DNA of 64,000 bases from Taeniopygia guttata. Lineage: Eukaryota > Chordata > Aves > Passeriformes > Estrildidae. This document shows, in pieces, positions 1 through 12,629 of the stretch. The first letter of the stretch is position 1, and every line of letters begins with the position of its first letter. The DNA lies in the NCBI RefSeq assembly GCF_048771995.1, contig NC_133027.1, positions 62,433,501 through 62,497,500 on the forward strand, written 5' to 3'. A program made the position numbers and the translations under genes. Below the pieces are notes generated by a model. The model worked only from the letters and a program-made list of their open reading frames with translations, did no database searches and was not told the DNA's origin.

Positions 1-3000
1 GTCCCTGCTTCCTTGTTAGTTCATTGCATGGAAGCAGACCCCACTTGTAGTTTTATCAGCCTCCCACATGTAAACCTCTCAGAACCTGCCAGTTCCTCTC
101 TGAGGAGGAGGATGGTGTGAAGAAATGTCACCAGTGATTACTTTTTGAGTGCACAGTGGGCTGGAACATCCTCTCACTGGCACCTGCTATGATGTAGCCT
201 TCACAGGAGGCCCTTGCTGACATGTGCATCCCATCTGCTGATCTGCCTCTGCTCTCACTCCTTTTTTGCCTGCTTTCTGCTTGGTCTGAAGGCATAAACT
301 CAGCTCCTGTCCTGGGAGTATTTCGCACCCTGTGCCCTGGGAAAAGCTGAGGATCTGGACCAACTTAGGGCATCTCCAATGGCATGGCAGGCTAAAGCAG
401 CTGTTACAAAACCATCAGGAGAAATGAGACATGGGAATCCTAGGCTTCTTTTGTCATAAGAGGCATGAGAATAGTATGGACTCATGCTGCTGAAGGGAAC
501 GTAGGCAGGTAAATGAGATGCACTTCAGGGCACAAAAGAGCAGAGTGAGAGCTTCTGTTGGGAAGAAGAGTTTAAGAGCAAGGTACTACTGTTGAATACT
601 GAGAGCAGTATGGCGTTACTTCCTAATTGTCTTTGACAACATTTGGTACTTTCTACCTTCCCAAAAGCTTAGTGGGCTTCAGGCCCCTTCCACAGAGAGC
701 TGCAGTCAGCAGGGACATTAAAGGTTTGTTACTAGCTGCTATTCAATTGAAGTATAACCATTCCTCGAGGTGTTGAGAGAAGTGTGAGTGTACATGCACC
801 TTTCCATAGGATAGCTGGTTAGTAGGATTGAGGTTAGCCAGCATTAATGGGATGACGCTCAGTGACAACTGGGCAGTCTGCAGTACAAATCGGCCATGAT
901 GTGTGCAAGTGCCACTATCCATAATCAGACAACACACTAGGATGGCTTCTTGGTTTTCTCTACCCTTCTGTAATTGTTGTGTATTATATGGGAAGATCCC
1001 AGCACCTCCTGAATTTCTGCAAGATCTTAATGGGATTTGTATTCTACACTTTGCAGTTTAACATTGTTCATGAAAAACAATTATACCTTCCTCATTTTCC
1101 TGTGGTCATGTGTATCCTCTTTTTAATGCAAGGTTTGTGGAGAAGGAATGGTTCCTGTCTGTGCACAAGATTATTAGCATGCCAAAGTCCTGTTAAAGTC
1201 ATGGTGAGGATGTACCAAAGGGTATCAGTGATTCAGTGTCCACTTACAGTAAAGGGTATTGCACTAAAGGAACATCTCACTGTGGCCCCATAAGTTAGTC
1301 CAAGGCAGAGTTCATTCAGAACAGTTCCTCTAGGGACACATGAAATCTCTTCATTCATAAGATTTTTTCTGGAACTAGATCTTTGAATCATACTTATTTT
1401 TTAGAGACGAGTCATTGACTGAAAGCATTATTTAGAGCAATTCATCTCTTAATCCTAGCATTGCAATGTTTTTGTGCCATATTTCTTTGACAACTCAAAT
1501 CAAAACCTAGATGCTGAGCCACATCCCTTTTCTCTCTGTGTCCCCAGACCTAGAATTCCAGGCAAACACCCTGATATTAAATCTATCCTCTGTATTATCT
1601 GGTACAGTCTAGGTCATGGTTATATGTTTTACCATCTATTTTCTATAGAGGTGATTTGGGGACTGCACCAGGTAGGCTCCCTGTACCTTTCACTGGTACT
1701 GAAAATAAAAGGGATCAAATGGAAAGCACTGTCTAAATGCAGGTTAGTTTTATCTCAGCCATGCTTAGTTCACAGTGGTCACGAAGAAGAGCAAACTGAA
1801 AGGAGTAATACCTTATGCTGCTGGAGCCTGCCTGACCTCCCCCTGACATTAACCTCATCCCAAATTTGCCAAAGCAGTTAGATTCTCAGCTCCCATTTTA
1901 ATTCAGGATGAGTGGGTGATTAAAAAGGCAATAGGTTCCCTAAGTATCTTTGAGGATCTGATCCTTGGCTTCACTTCCTAACCAGAGTCCCCAGTGGTAA
2001 CTCCCCAGCACAAGGATACCCATAGCTGCCAAGCCTGCTCCAGCCTGCTCCCACTGAGATGGTGCAGAAGTTGTGGCAAAGGAGACAAAATCCCACCAGT
2101 GGGCACATGCTGTTTCCATACCCTCTTCTCTTCCAAGGAACAGGGACTACCATGATACCCATACTATACAAAGCAGAACCCTCATACATGTGTATCATTG
2201 TGAAACCCCCATTCTGTGGTTCCTAATGGAAATCCCCCATTTTGAGAACAGAAATATTACTAAAAGTGATAGACTATTTCATGACAGCAGGCTTTTATAA
2301 GTGCTCTCTCATACAGCCACAATCCAAAAACAGAGCTCTGGTATTTTTTCCCATTTTCTGTGGAAACTTATCCCTGTTTAAGTTTGAACACCACCTAAAC
2401 AGAATAGTGGTATTTTATACCTGGAATGCCTGGAGAGTCAGGCTGTAGGAATGGGGCCCTATTTGGTGATACCTACACAGCTACAGAAAGAGCTGCACAA
2501 ACCACTGTGAGAGAAGACAGTTTTGGCGGGAAAATTCATTCTGCAAGACTTCTTCTCATCTTGAACATTGAGAAAAAGAGAACAAACACAATCTGAATTT
2601 TGAGGAACTAAAACTTGGATCTGCTAAGCAATTGTAAAGAATAAAAAAGAGAAGGAAGAGAGGAGAACAACCAGTGTCTGACTGCAATTTCCTTTTAATG
2701 AATTACCTCTGTATAAGAAATTATGCAACTACCTTCAAGCTGATGAAACTTTGATTTTTTTTTCAGTAAGTACAACATCGTCCAGTATTTAGAAACTAAA
2801 TTGAAAAATACAGGCATGGGGTTTTTTCTTATTTTCATTAAAATCATCTTATCTACACAGAACACTGGCCAAACCACAGCTGCCAAAATTCTCTAAGGTA
2901 AGCTAAGAAAAAAAACAACTTGTTGACCAAAGAGAGTATATTGTTCCCATTTTTTATTGGATTTTTCCCCTACTCTTAAAAATAAGAAATCTGTGGGGTA

Positions 3001-6000
3001 TAAAATTTGTCTCTCCACTAGGCACTTCAGTGTACTGAAAATGAAAGAGCAGAATTTCAAGCTCTGAAGGGATACATAAGCCCAAATGCAATGATTTTCA
3101 TTGTCTCATGATAAAAGTAGAGGAAAGGGACAAACCTCTTAATTATAAGGATAAATCAGTGATTTCTGCCTTGGTACCAAAAGCATTTAGTTCATCCTTG
3201 AGCCCAGCATGTTCAGCTAGGCACTTGTCTGTGCACTTTTCAGCAAAGTGATGAACTGAATCAAACACTTTGGCATACTGAACATCTCAACATTCACACA
3301 GATGGTGTCACAGTGGTGGAAAGTAGTGTTCACTGGCTTGTCACTGGGATATAGAGTGAGTAGTCCACCTCTATAATACATCCATCCAGTCACCACCCCA
3401 GTGATTTTTTTTTGAAGATTAGATATGAAGTTTATGAAATTGGCAGCTACCTCTAACCTTAGCACTTCTATGTTGAATATATAAGGCAATGACCTTCTTA
3501 GGAGCTTGAAGATACAAAGTAGTTGCAGTTACTTCAGCACCATGCAGCTCTTCCCAAGCTTACATTGAAGGAAGCAACTCCTCATAGAGCATGTAGACAT
3601 CAGGTGACATCATTTCCACTATCAGCCTGATGATAAAACCATAGCCTCTGCTGTGACCATGCTGAAGCCCCCGTGTCAGATCCCTTGCCAGAGGCCAGGC
3701 AAAGGGAGGGGAGTTCATGCTCAGAAATGTTTCGAGTTACAAAATCTAGATAAAATGGCCAATTCAGTCACCATATTGAATGTTTATTTCACTGGCACAT
3801 GATAATGTGTTGTCATATTTTCATATATTATCCTGATGATAAGCTGCATGCTTGAAATAAAGGTGTAAGTGACATGGCCAGAAGGTGACTCCTGTATTCT
3901 GATGTGGCAAGTAGAACTGCAAAGACCTCAGAGGGATAAGCTCTCGTCCCAATAAATAATGGCCAGAAAAAAAAGTATTTTTCTCATGGGTAAGGCACTT
4001 CAAAACATGCTTTCATTTGTCAAAGGTTTGCCAGGCGGGCTAAAATTAAGATCTTCTCTTTGCTGTGTAGTGCATAGGAGGCAGGAAAGGGAATAGCTGC
4101 TGACTTATTTACAGGTTCTCCTGTATGTATCAGTTTTCATCAAAAGCTATCAAAGCACCTTATGCAGTGGAGTGACCTTTTATTTTCAGCACATTATTAA
4201 TAAGAAACTGAGGCAGAAATAAGGCAGGCTACCTTTCAGATGTTGGATGGAAAATTAAAGGGCAAACTGAAGCATGTCCCAGAGTTCACCCACAAAATCC
4301 CAACACAAAGATGCAGTTACAGTCTTTGGTTAGTCTGAAAATTCCCTAATAGGGAGATTACTGTGTGGTAGCTTGTTTACATGTATGAGTTGATTACTGA
4401 GTGCTGAGTAAGCATGTTCCATTGTTAAAGTAAGGACTTTTTCCATGCTTGTGACGTTCATTAGGACTGTTACTTTAAGGCCAAAATGAAAATATTATCT
4501 GCATTGTTTATTCATGTCAGTCTCACAGTTATGACAGGTTTATGTTGCAGCACACTCTCATCCAAAGAAAACTGTGAGAATATTTGGTTCTGGAAGCAAA
4601 AACAACTAGGGAGGAGGGAGGAGAGACAACCACTGGGACATAAGAAAGGCCTCACAAACTCCTCTTCCAGCAGTCCAGCTCTCCTAAAACAGCCCAGACA
4701 TGTGTCAATTACTATATGTTGTACCTTCAAACATTGTTTTGCTGAGTATAGCATTGGAGGTGGTAATGTAATGGTTGTAAGAGGTTAAATTTAAAAGATA
4801 AACTCTGGATATTTTTGTATAATGCAATGATAGCAACTTTGCCCTGCCACATACTAAATGGAAGAACTCCCTGACACATGTACCATAATCTTCAGTTTGG
4901 CATAATTTACAGGATAATGAATGTTTGTGTTTATTCTCTGAATACTCAGTTTAATTAAGTTACACAAGGAAAAGATCAGTTCACAGTGTTGCACAAGCAT
5001 AACTAAGACTCTGTAGCAAATATGGTCTTTGGTTTGTACTAATGTTACAGCAGTTGTTGAACTGTACATCTTTTGGCTTAGCATTTTGAGATCTTTTGGT
5101 GCCTAAAGGAAAGGGGATTCCATCTCTCTTTGAAAAGACCCTTCTTGAGGTACTTCTAGGATATCTAATCTTTTCTTAACAAGTAGTTAAATTCAGAGCA
5201 TTTCTTCTCAACTTGTCCTGAGTGTGAAGAAGGAAAGAAAGACATTTCTTTTCAGACCTGAGGAATGGTTTTGTAGTTCTATCATTTGGCCTGGTTAAAG
5301 ATATATCCTCCCCTCACAAAATTTCTTGCTATTTCTCAGGCAGTTTGAGACTATAAGAACACATACAGGTGCTGCTTCAGAGAAAAAAATCCCAAAGAAA
5401 TGTCCTCTGCTAAGTGGGAGAAAAGGTAAAGCTCAAACAAAGTACAAACAAACCTTTAAAAGGAAGTGGAAGCAGAGAACAAATTCTTCCTTTCAAGCCT
5501 CCACCATCACTGAACAGGAAAATGGACATTGTAGCACACAGGGTACATTCTCTACATACTCTTTAGTGTCATCTCTGTGCAGTGACTGCAGGACTGAAAT
5601 AAAATGCAGGGCCCAGAGCAGGCACACACAGGCAGAATAAGTCAAGGCACCATAACAGCACCTGGTTTGCATTTCAGCAGCATAAATTAATGGCTAACTT
5701 TGCAGGAACGCAGGCCTGAAGGGAACAGCCTGACCTTCAAGCTGGGCTCTCTCCAGCAATGGGTCAAACAGATGAACTCAAAAGCTTTTTTTCTTCCTCT
5801 GGCCTCACTCTCCCAAGGGGGAGATCCCAGCTCCTGCTTGCCCTGCAGGGTGGGAATTTCTCCCTTTTTCCTGTCCTGGAAGTGTCACTGTACTTTTGCA
5901 AATGTGAATCTGAGGGCCTGGCTGGCCTGGCTCTGGGTGTGGCAGCCCGCAGTGCCCTCCAGTTGTGCTGGCTGGAGCTGGTGCCTGAGCCAGCCCGGCC

Positions 6001-9000
6001 TTTCCTTGGGCACCTCCACTCCCTGCGTGTCCCTTCCTCCCAGCGACCTCCCGATGCCCTGCAGCAGGAGCCAGAGCCTGTGCCATGAGAAATCCTCTCA
6101 GAAATCCTCATAAGGTAGTCATGCTTTAAAATGGGATAGCAGTACAGAAGTGGAGTGTTTATTTAAAACACTAACGGGGCAGCTGTTGCTAGTAGCAACA
6201 ATATGGCAATCACCAGCTAATATGGAGATGTTTGTTTCGAATTTATCATCTTGATTTTGATGGGCGGCCAAAACTTCACAGAACATTTTATTTTGCAGTG
6301 TGTGGATGTGCAAGGACACGGACAGCACATGACAACAAATAATCCTCTCAAAGCATGGGGTCAAATATGCCTAGGGGAGTTCAGCTGTAGTTAGCAGAGT
6401 TGTCCCTGGAAATATTTGTTTTGCCTGACACTGCTTTTGCCTGGAGAATGGAATCTAGATGTGCGCTCATAAAAGTTCCTATTCTTGGTGAATTTAGTGG
6501 TGTTGAGGACCTGGTTACTGGCAGTTGTACTTATTACTTAGGAAGCAGGTGACAACACAGGAATGACAAACTCACAAGGGCAAAACAATGATGAAGAGTT
6601 TGGAGATGTTTCCATCAAATCCCTGGGGCTCAGAGGAAGCCAGCTGGAGAGAAATGATGGGCAAAATCTAATGACTTCTGGTTGTTTCTCTTGGGCATCT
6701 ATGGTAACAGCTGTGTTGATGGCACTTGCAATGCCTGGAGCAGCTCCCATGCTACCAGGGCAGTGGTAAGGTCTTGCATTGCCAAGCCTGCCTTTCTTTT
6801 CTAGTTTTTGTATCAACAGGACACACGTACAATGAAACCCCAAATTACACTTCAGCCAGGTTTTCTTGGTCTTATTATGGACTGGCTCCTAGGATAGTGC
6901 CAGTCTACAGATCATATTTAATGTGAAAGTGAGATGACTTATGCCTGAAAAATCACATCCAAGTTAGAATTCAATGTCAAATCCAGGTTCTTTTTTGTTT
7001 CCCCTAATTCACATTTTGAGCTCTGAGATAATTTTGGTGCTGAAATTCAAAGCAAAACTGAAGGTGCAGAAACAAGAGATATACCAGCCTACATGGAAAA
7101 AGAAATCTAAGAAAATATTTGTGTTTATCCTGAAAAAGCAAAATCAAGATTCAACCCACTCTGTATTCAGTAAGAAGCATAATCTGTCCCTGACGGCAAA
7201 TGAGCTTGGCAAAAAGTCTGATATCAGTTTCTGATTTGCAAATGAAGAACATAAAGAAGCAAATTAAGTGAAAAACCCGGTGGAGTAACAAAAAAACAAA
7301 ACAAAACAAAAAAGTAAGCATATCACTTTTCAATATTGTTTGAGTACCTTCAACCAGGAATCTTGCAAAGAACAGATTTCATACTGAATTACACGTTCTC
7401 TATTATTTTCATGTAAGCCAACAAACGTTTAGATCTGCATCTGCTCAGTCAGAAATGATGGGCAATTTCAGTTCCCTGATTCCTTTGGGCTAGTCACCTC
7501 AGGGAACCAAAGGAATGAGTAATTCCCATATGCCACAGAGATACAATAGCAAGCTGAATGCAGACACAGCCAAAAAGCAGCACAGACCCTTTGGACAAAT
7601 GGCCCACATGCACCTGACTTCAACAACTAAAGAAGCATCCACTGGACCCTGTCACCTGAGGATGAGTAAAAATCTTTAGAGCTGCTAACTTAGTCCTGTG
7701 GGAAGCACCCATGAAAGAATAAACAAATCATACTGCAAAGCAAATGCAACTGAAATTGTGTCATGGGAAGGGCATAGAATACACCCTGTGCTGTATTTAT
7801 AGTGTTATTTTTTGATTTGTAACTTTTTCCCATGCAATAGTAGCACAGTGTGTAGAAGAGTGGCGCAATCTAACCCACACTGCAATCTAACCTTGATATC
7901 TAATTTAGGATAGAAATCAACTGAACAGAGCTGGGAAAAACTGACATTGTGTTTCACTTTCCAAAGGCGGGTTTAGCATGAGCTCAGACACCTGACTATA
8001 CCTGTAGGAGTTTAGCACCGGCTGGGTTTATGGTTCTTGTTCTGAATTGTTACAGGTAGGAAGTAGAGACTGGTCTGATCAAAGGCCTGTCTGACCTCTT
8101 TTCTGTGATCAAACCCTGTACCATGCCTATGCATCCCACAACACACTCTGGAGAGTGGTAGGAAATCAGAGCTGCCTTCAGAAGGCAGCTCATAAATGTG
8201 GCCTGTTTCCAGGAACCCACTTGCCACCTTGTTCTTTGAGTACATGGACAGATTGTACAGAGATTTCCCTTCCAAAAATTAACCAACCCAACAGCTTTCT
8301 GAGTTTGGCACAACTGCTTTCCTTATTTTGGTAAATGTTCCTATTGTTCCCTGGGGAGACTACAGCTGTGGCAGTGAAGACAAAACTGGAATACAATCCC
8401 TTTTCCTCACGGAGAGGCACAGATGAAGGCTCTTTCTGCTCTATATGGGCTTGAAAGGATCCGTGCTCCAGGCGCATTCTGCTGTACCCATCTCACAGCT
8501 ATGCTCCTGCTGCCTCCTTGCTGGTATGGTAACAGGGCAAAGGAGAGTTTCAGGATTCATTCATATACTCCCTCCTTCCTAAAAGCCATGGTGTCAAACA
8601 TTTGCAAAAGTAATAGAAATAAACAAAAGTGAGCTGTGGCTGGGGTTTTCCCATTTGTGGTTTGATAAGGAGAGAAGGAAACAGACAGCCTCCAGTCACA
8701 GCAGATTTATTTTTTATTTGTTTTTTTTCGCTGTCAACTCCTGACTTCTTTCTGATGCCAACTGATGTTGCTCTTTCATTGCTATGGTCTAGAGTCCCTT
8801 GCATAGCCACAGTGTAAGAGAAGAAAAAAGGAGAAAATGCGTAGCTTGACTGGAGCTCACACAAAGGGGAAAATCACTATTTGGTCCATGTTTGCAGCAA
8901 GTGCTGTATAAGCCCTCCCTCCAAACACTGGTTGGACAGAGGGCTTGGAAGTGGACCACAAAAAAAGCCATGATCTGGGAGGATAAAGGGGCTGGCTTAG

Positions 9001-11890
9001 ATCAGGGGAAGCAGAGGCATCAAACTGATATCCTGGCTTCTGTAAGGAAAATGCTTCACATCTCAAGGGGAAAATACAGTCCTTAAGAGAGCTGGATCCA
9101 CCAGCCTTGGCTGCTCTGCAGGACCTCCCTGCTCCTGCTTTCTCTCCAGTGAATGTAAAATACTTCAGCAGAACTGAGGGAAGCATCCTGGTGTACAGGA
9201 GGGGAAAAGCTTCTACACGGGCTAGTCCTACAAAACCCTTGCAAATCCACTGCCTCTACCAAGCCTTGATTTTTGTGTAAACACCCGGTGTTTTTGAAGG
9301 ACAGTGCATTCACTTAGTCAGGGATTGACTGGGAGAAACAAATTGACTGCAAACAATTCCAGGTGTACCCAAGCCACCTGCCAGCTGTTCTCCTTGCCCC
9401 AGGGCAGTGGCTGTGGTACAACAAACACACTGCTCTGATGCATTGTGGTGTGAAATCTGTACCAAACTGAGGGAGGAGTGGACCATAGCAAATGCTTCAC
9501 GTCTGCAGAGCAGAACTGGGAGGTGGAGATGGAATCAGCCTCCTCAGGGAGAGAAGTTGTTTATACAAGGGAACTTAACTTGTAAATATCTTGTATGACA
9601 GGCCTTTTCTGTTAATATTCAGGGTGGAGACTGGCTTTGGGCCCTACATCTGTGTTACCTTTTCCATACTGATGGGGAAGCTGTGAAGCTGCTCAGGCAA
9701 GTAGGTGTGAGAGCAGCTCTTCTGACCCTGGAAGCCTGTACACAGCTCTGCAGTGTTTGGCAGTAATCAGCATGTGCTTGCTTACTGCTTTTCACAAAAC
9801 CAGCAAGGATTCCCTCTGTGTTGCCCGTACTATTACTTTGCCAAATGATAGCATTTTAGAATGCCTTCTTATTTGTAATAAAATAGGCTGCTTTAAAGTA
9901 ATTTTGGTATGATTTAAGTGTTTGTGATACACACCACAAAAGAGACATTAAATAAAGAATGGTAAATGAGGGTAAAAAAATCAAATTGTTTTTCACATGG
10001 GCAGGCAGGCCTATACACACACCTTCCACATACAACAGCCATTATATCCCCACAACTGTTAATGGATAAGAACTAATAGGATAGAGATACAGCAGTGTGT
10101 GCCAGTGGACAGTCTGGTGATGTGCTATCAATACACCACCCGTTACCATATCTTCTCCTGGGAAGCTCAAAGCCCAGTGCCTGTGTACAGCCGGTGCCAG
10201 AACTGTACTCTAAGCTTCTGGGCTGGCTAATAACCATCCATTAAACTCACATTTTCTTCACAAGTCAAACATTTTCCAGATCAACCCCATGTCTTAATCA
10301 TGAAACAGACTGAGCTCAGAAATACATCTGTGCAGAGTGCTAGAAGTGAGGGCAAGGCAGAATTGAACTGCATAGGTCCCCTCTGAGATACTTAACAGAC
10401 AGGTATGCTTGGATATACATTTAACATATGTAATGAATAATAGTTGTTTCTTGTTGAGGAATCCCACTGAAACTTTCAGCAGTGGTGCTGCAGCTGCCAA
10501 GGAGCCTCAAAAGAAGTTCTCAGGAGAAAGTGATGTAGGATGACAATATTTCTGCAAGAAAAATCAGCTAGAGCAGTGATTAAAAGATCAGTGGTAAATA
10601 CAGAGGGCTGCAGACTAATTGATTGAGATTGCTGTAAGTTTCAGCCCTAAACAAGTCACCAGACCAGTGACACTACAGGAGCATGGAAATCATGGGCCTC
10701 AGGAGAACTTAAAAAGTGACCTATAGCAACTCCTCCCACAAAAACAGAGCAAGTCTCCATTTGCTCTTCTGGACACATCTCTATTGAACCAAAAGTGAAT
10801 TTTGTGCTTTGGATTTCTACCAGAGTCGAACAGAGATCACCTTTTAATTTCCTTTCTGTTCTCCATGAAACAGGTCAGTACTGCACTGGCCGGGTCTGAT
10901 GTGGTTACACAAAGAACATCTTTGAAGGTGAATTCAGCAGCAGATGTAGCCATCACATGCATCTGCAAAGCACTGTGCTAAGACAGCCCCATTCACTGCA
11001 CATGTGAAAAAGAGCATCCATGAGGGAAGCAGCAGAAAGGGCACAGTTTCATAATGTGCTTTCCACCTAAATCCACTACTGAAGAATTCCCAACCCTGAC
11101 TCTCAGCCTTAAATCCTCCTTTTCACAAGATCAGCAGACTGGCACCCAGAACAAGGTTGTAATTTGCCTCAGTCAATAAATCAATAGAAATAATATAATA
11201 CATTTAACATCAAATCTTAATGAATTTTCATAATGGCCTGGTAGAGTGAGTGCTGTATTCCTGATATGCCTAAGTTGCAGGGCAGTCAGCAACAGAATGA
11301 TACAGGTCAAGCAGAGGTAGATTTTTCCTAGATTTTTTAAAAAATCTTTTTAGTTTAATAAAATTTTAATACGTATACACAAATGTATTTTATTAGGATT
11401 TATTTTAAACAAGACTTTTTAATGACATATTGTCATACATTACTAAATTACTACATAACACTTTGTCTATAGATGTCCAGTACCTAGATTCTCAAGAACT
11501 ACTTAGTACTGACAAAATGTGTGTCTACATGTGCTTGTAGACAGTAAACTGTTGCAATTAGCTTTTAAAAATTAATAAGAAACATTTCTGTGAATCTTGT
11601 CCATTCCACTGCCTCGTTGTTTTCACTGTTCTTAGTGTAACTTGATCTGGCAGAGTGTTTTTAAACTGCCAAAGCTAATGTCTCTGTGCAGTCAAAGGAC
11701 ACACTGTACCCACTGCCCTTTAATGGTAAAGAGAAGCTGCCCACACTGCAGCCCCCTCTGCACATCTCACTTCGTGCTGGTGATGATAGCTGGAACCTTT
11801 ACCTGGCAAGTGTCTCATCTTTTCCATCCATAACAACTACCAGAATTTCTTTTTCTTTTCTTTAACGGGGGGAAAACCCAAAAAAAAAGT
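1..11890. other. Intergenic region upstream of TAGAP, no supported gene
   Basis: No multi-exon gene, RNA gene or clear repeat was recognised here. Open frames up to about 137 codons exist but show no family resemblance or consistent splicing. Local features are a GC-rich block at 5820-6090, a possible decayed coding remnant on the minus strand at 3180-3700, and an AT-rich stretch with an 18-bp palindrome at 11330-11347. Confidence 0.6.
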
Positions 11891-11905
11891 ATCTCCTCTA
11901 AAAGG

Positions 11906-11915
11906 AAAGAGGAAG
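11906..11915 (+). promoter_or_regulatory. PU.1/Ets-like site upstream of TAGAP
   Basis: AAAGAGGAAG matches the purine-rich PU.1 (SPI1) core and lies 78 bp upstream of the TATA box. A haematopoietic Ets factor would fit known TAGAP expression. Short motifs like this occur by chance, so this is only a candidate. Confidence 0.35.
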
Positions 11916-11992
11916 CCAAAAATTTGGTAGTGTCTTGGTCCTGCCCCATGATGCTTCTTCCTGCCTGTGAATTTCCACCTGCCCCTTCTGCA

Positions 11993-12000
11993 TATATAAG
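11993..12000 (+). promoter_or_regulatory. TAGAP: TATA box of TAGAP
   Basis: TATATAAG lies about 140 bp upstream of a strong splice donor (12135/12136) and 610 bp before the TAGAP start codon. A start site at about 12020-12025 is inferred from the usual spacing. A CACGTG E-box at 12007-12012 sits between the TATA box and that start. Confidence 0.6.
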
Positions 12001-12021
12001 GCAGCACACGTGGTATACACT

Positions 12022-12135
12022 GTTTAGTCGCCTTCCTCTGTCCAAAGGATTAGTAGCAGTGTGGAGTGATGCTGTTTCTCCTTTCCTCTGCAGTTCACGG
12101 GAGGTGAAGGAGCTCTGGCTGGACTCACTTCTTGG
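12022..12135 (+). other. TAGAP: Probable non-coding first exon of TAGAP (5' UTR)
   Basis: The start is set about 25 bases after the TATA box. The end is the donor CTTGG|GTAAGT, a good consensus match. It would splice to the exon carrying the 12603 ATG. Transcript data would be needed to fix both ends. Confidence 0.5.
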
Positions 12136-12602
12136 GTAAGTACTGCCTTTGAAAAAAATCTGTGGCATCATGGTTGAAATCAGTGGAGAGCTTCAGATGC
12201 AGCTGCACAGAGATGTGCAAAAATATACATGGGGGAGAGGTGCACCCACTGCTAAGCATAGCTCGTGGGTAGAGCTGACTGAGCTGCTCAGCCTCGGGTG
12301 TGCAGATTAATGACCATACATAGCTGTCACCACTTGCTCACTCTTTGCATGGATTAAAAATGGAAAGCTGTTTTTATTTTATTTTAATCAGGAGGCAGAT
12401 AGGGCAGAGAAGGGCTTTATAGTTTACTTGTGTGGGAGATCTTGCTGGTTCAGGATCATACACAGTAGATTGGCTTGCAGAGGAGAAAGCCAAGAAGGGT
12501 GCAGTTTTACAAGACTTTTTGTCCATTCCCTATTCAACAAACAGGCAAACAAAAGGACTGAAGGAGAATAGACTGTCCAGAGCTCCTCCAATCAAACTCC
12601 TA

Positions 12603-12629
12603 ATGAAAGTGTTAAGCAGCTGTAATACT
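12603..12629 (+). CDS. TAGAP: TAGAP coding exon 1 (start codon)
   Basis: This encodes nine residues, MKVLSSCNT, and ends at the donor ACT|GTGAGT. The start is chosen by alignment with the human N-terminus MKLRSSHNA. The frame stays open upstream for more than 150 bases, but no in-frame ATG was noticed there. The 5' edge of this exon is uncertain: candidate acceptors end at 12391 (strong pyrimidine tract) and at about 12543. Confidence 0.85.

Noticed and set aside
11330-11347. 18-bp palindrome AGATTTTTTAAAAAATCT as a regulatory site
   Set aside because: It is A/T-only at its core in very AT-rich DNA, where such palindromes arise easily.
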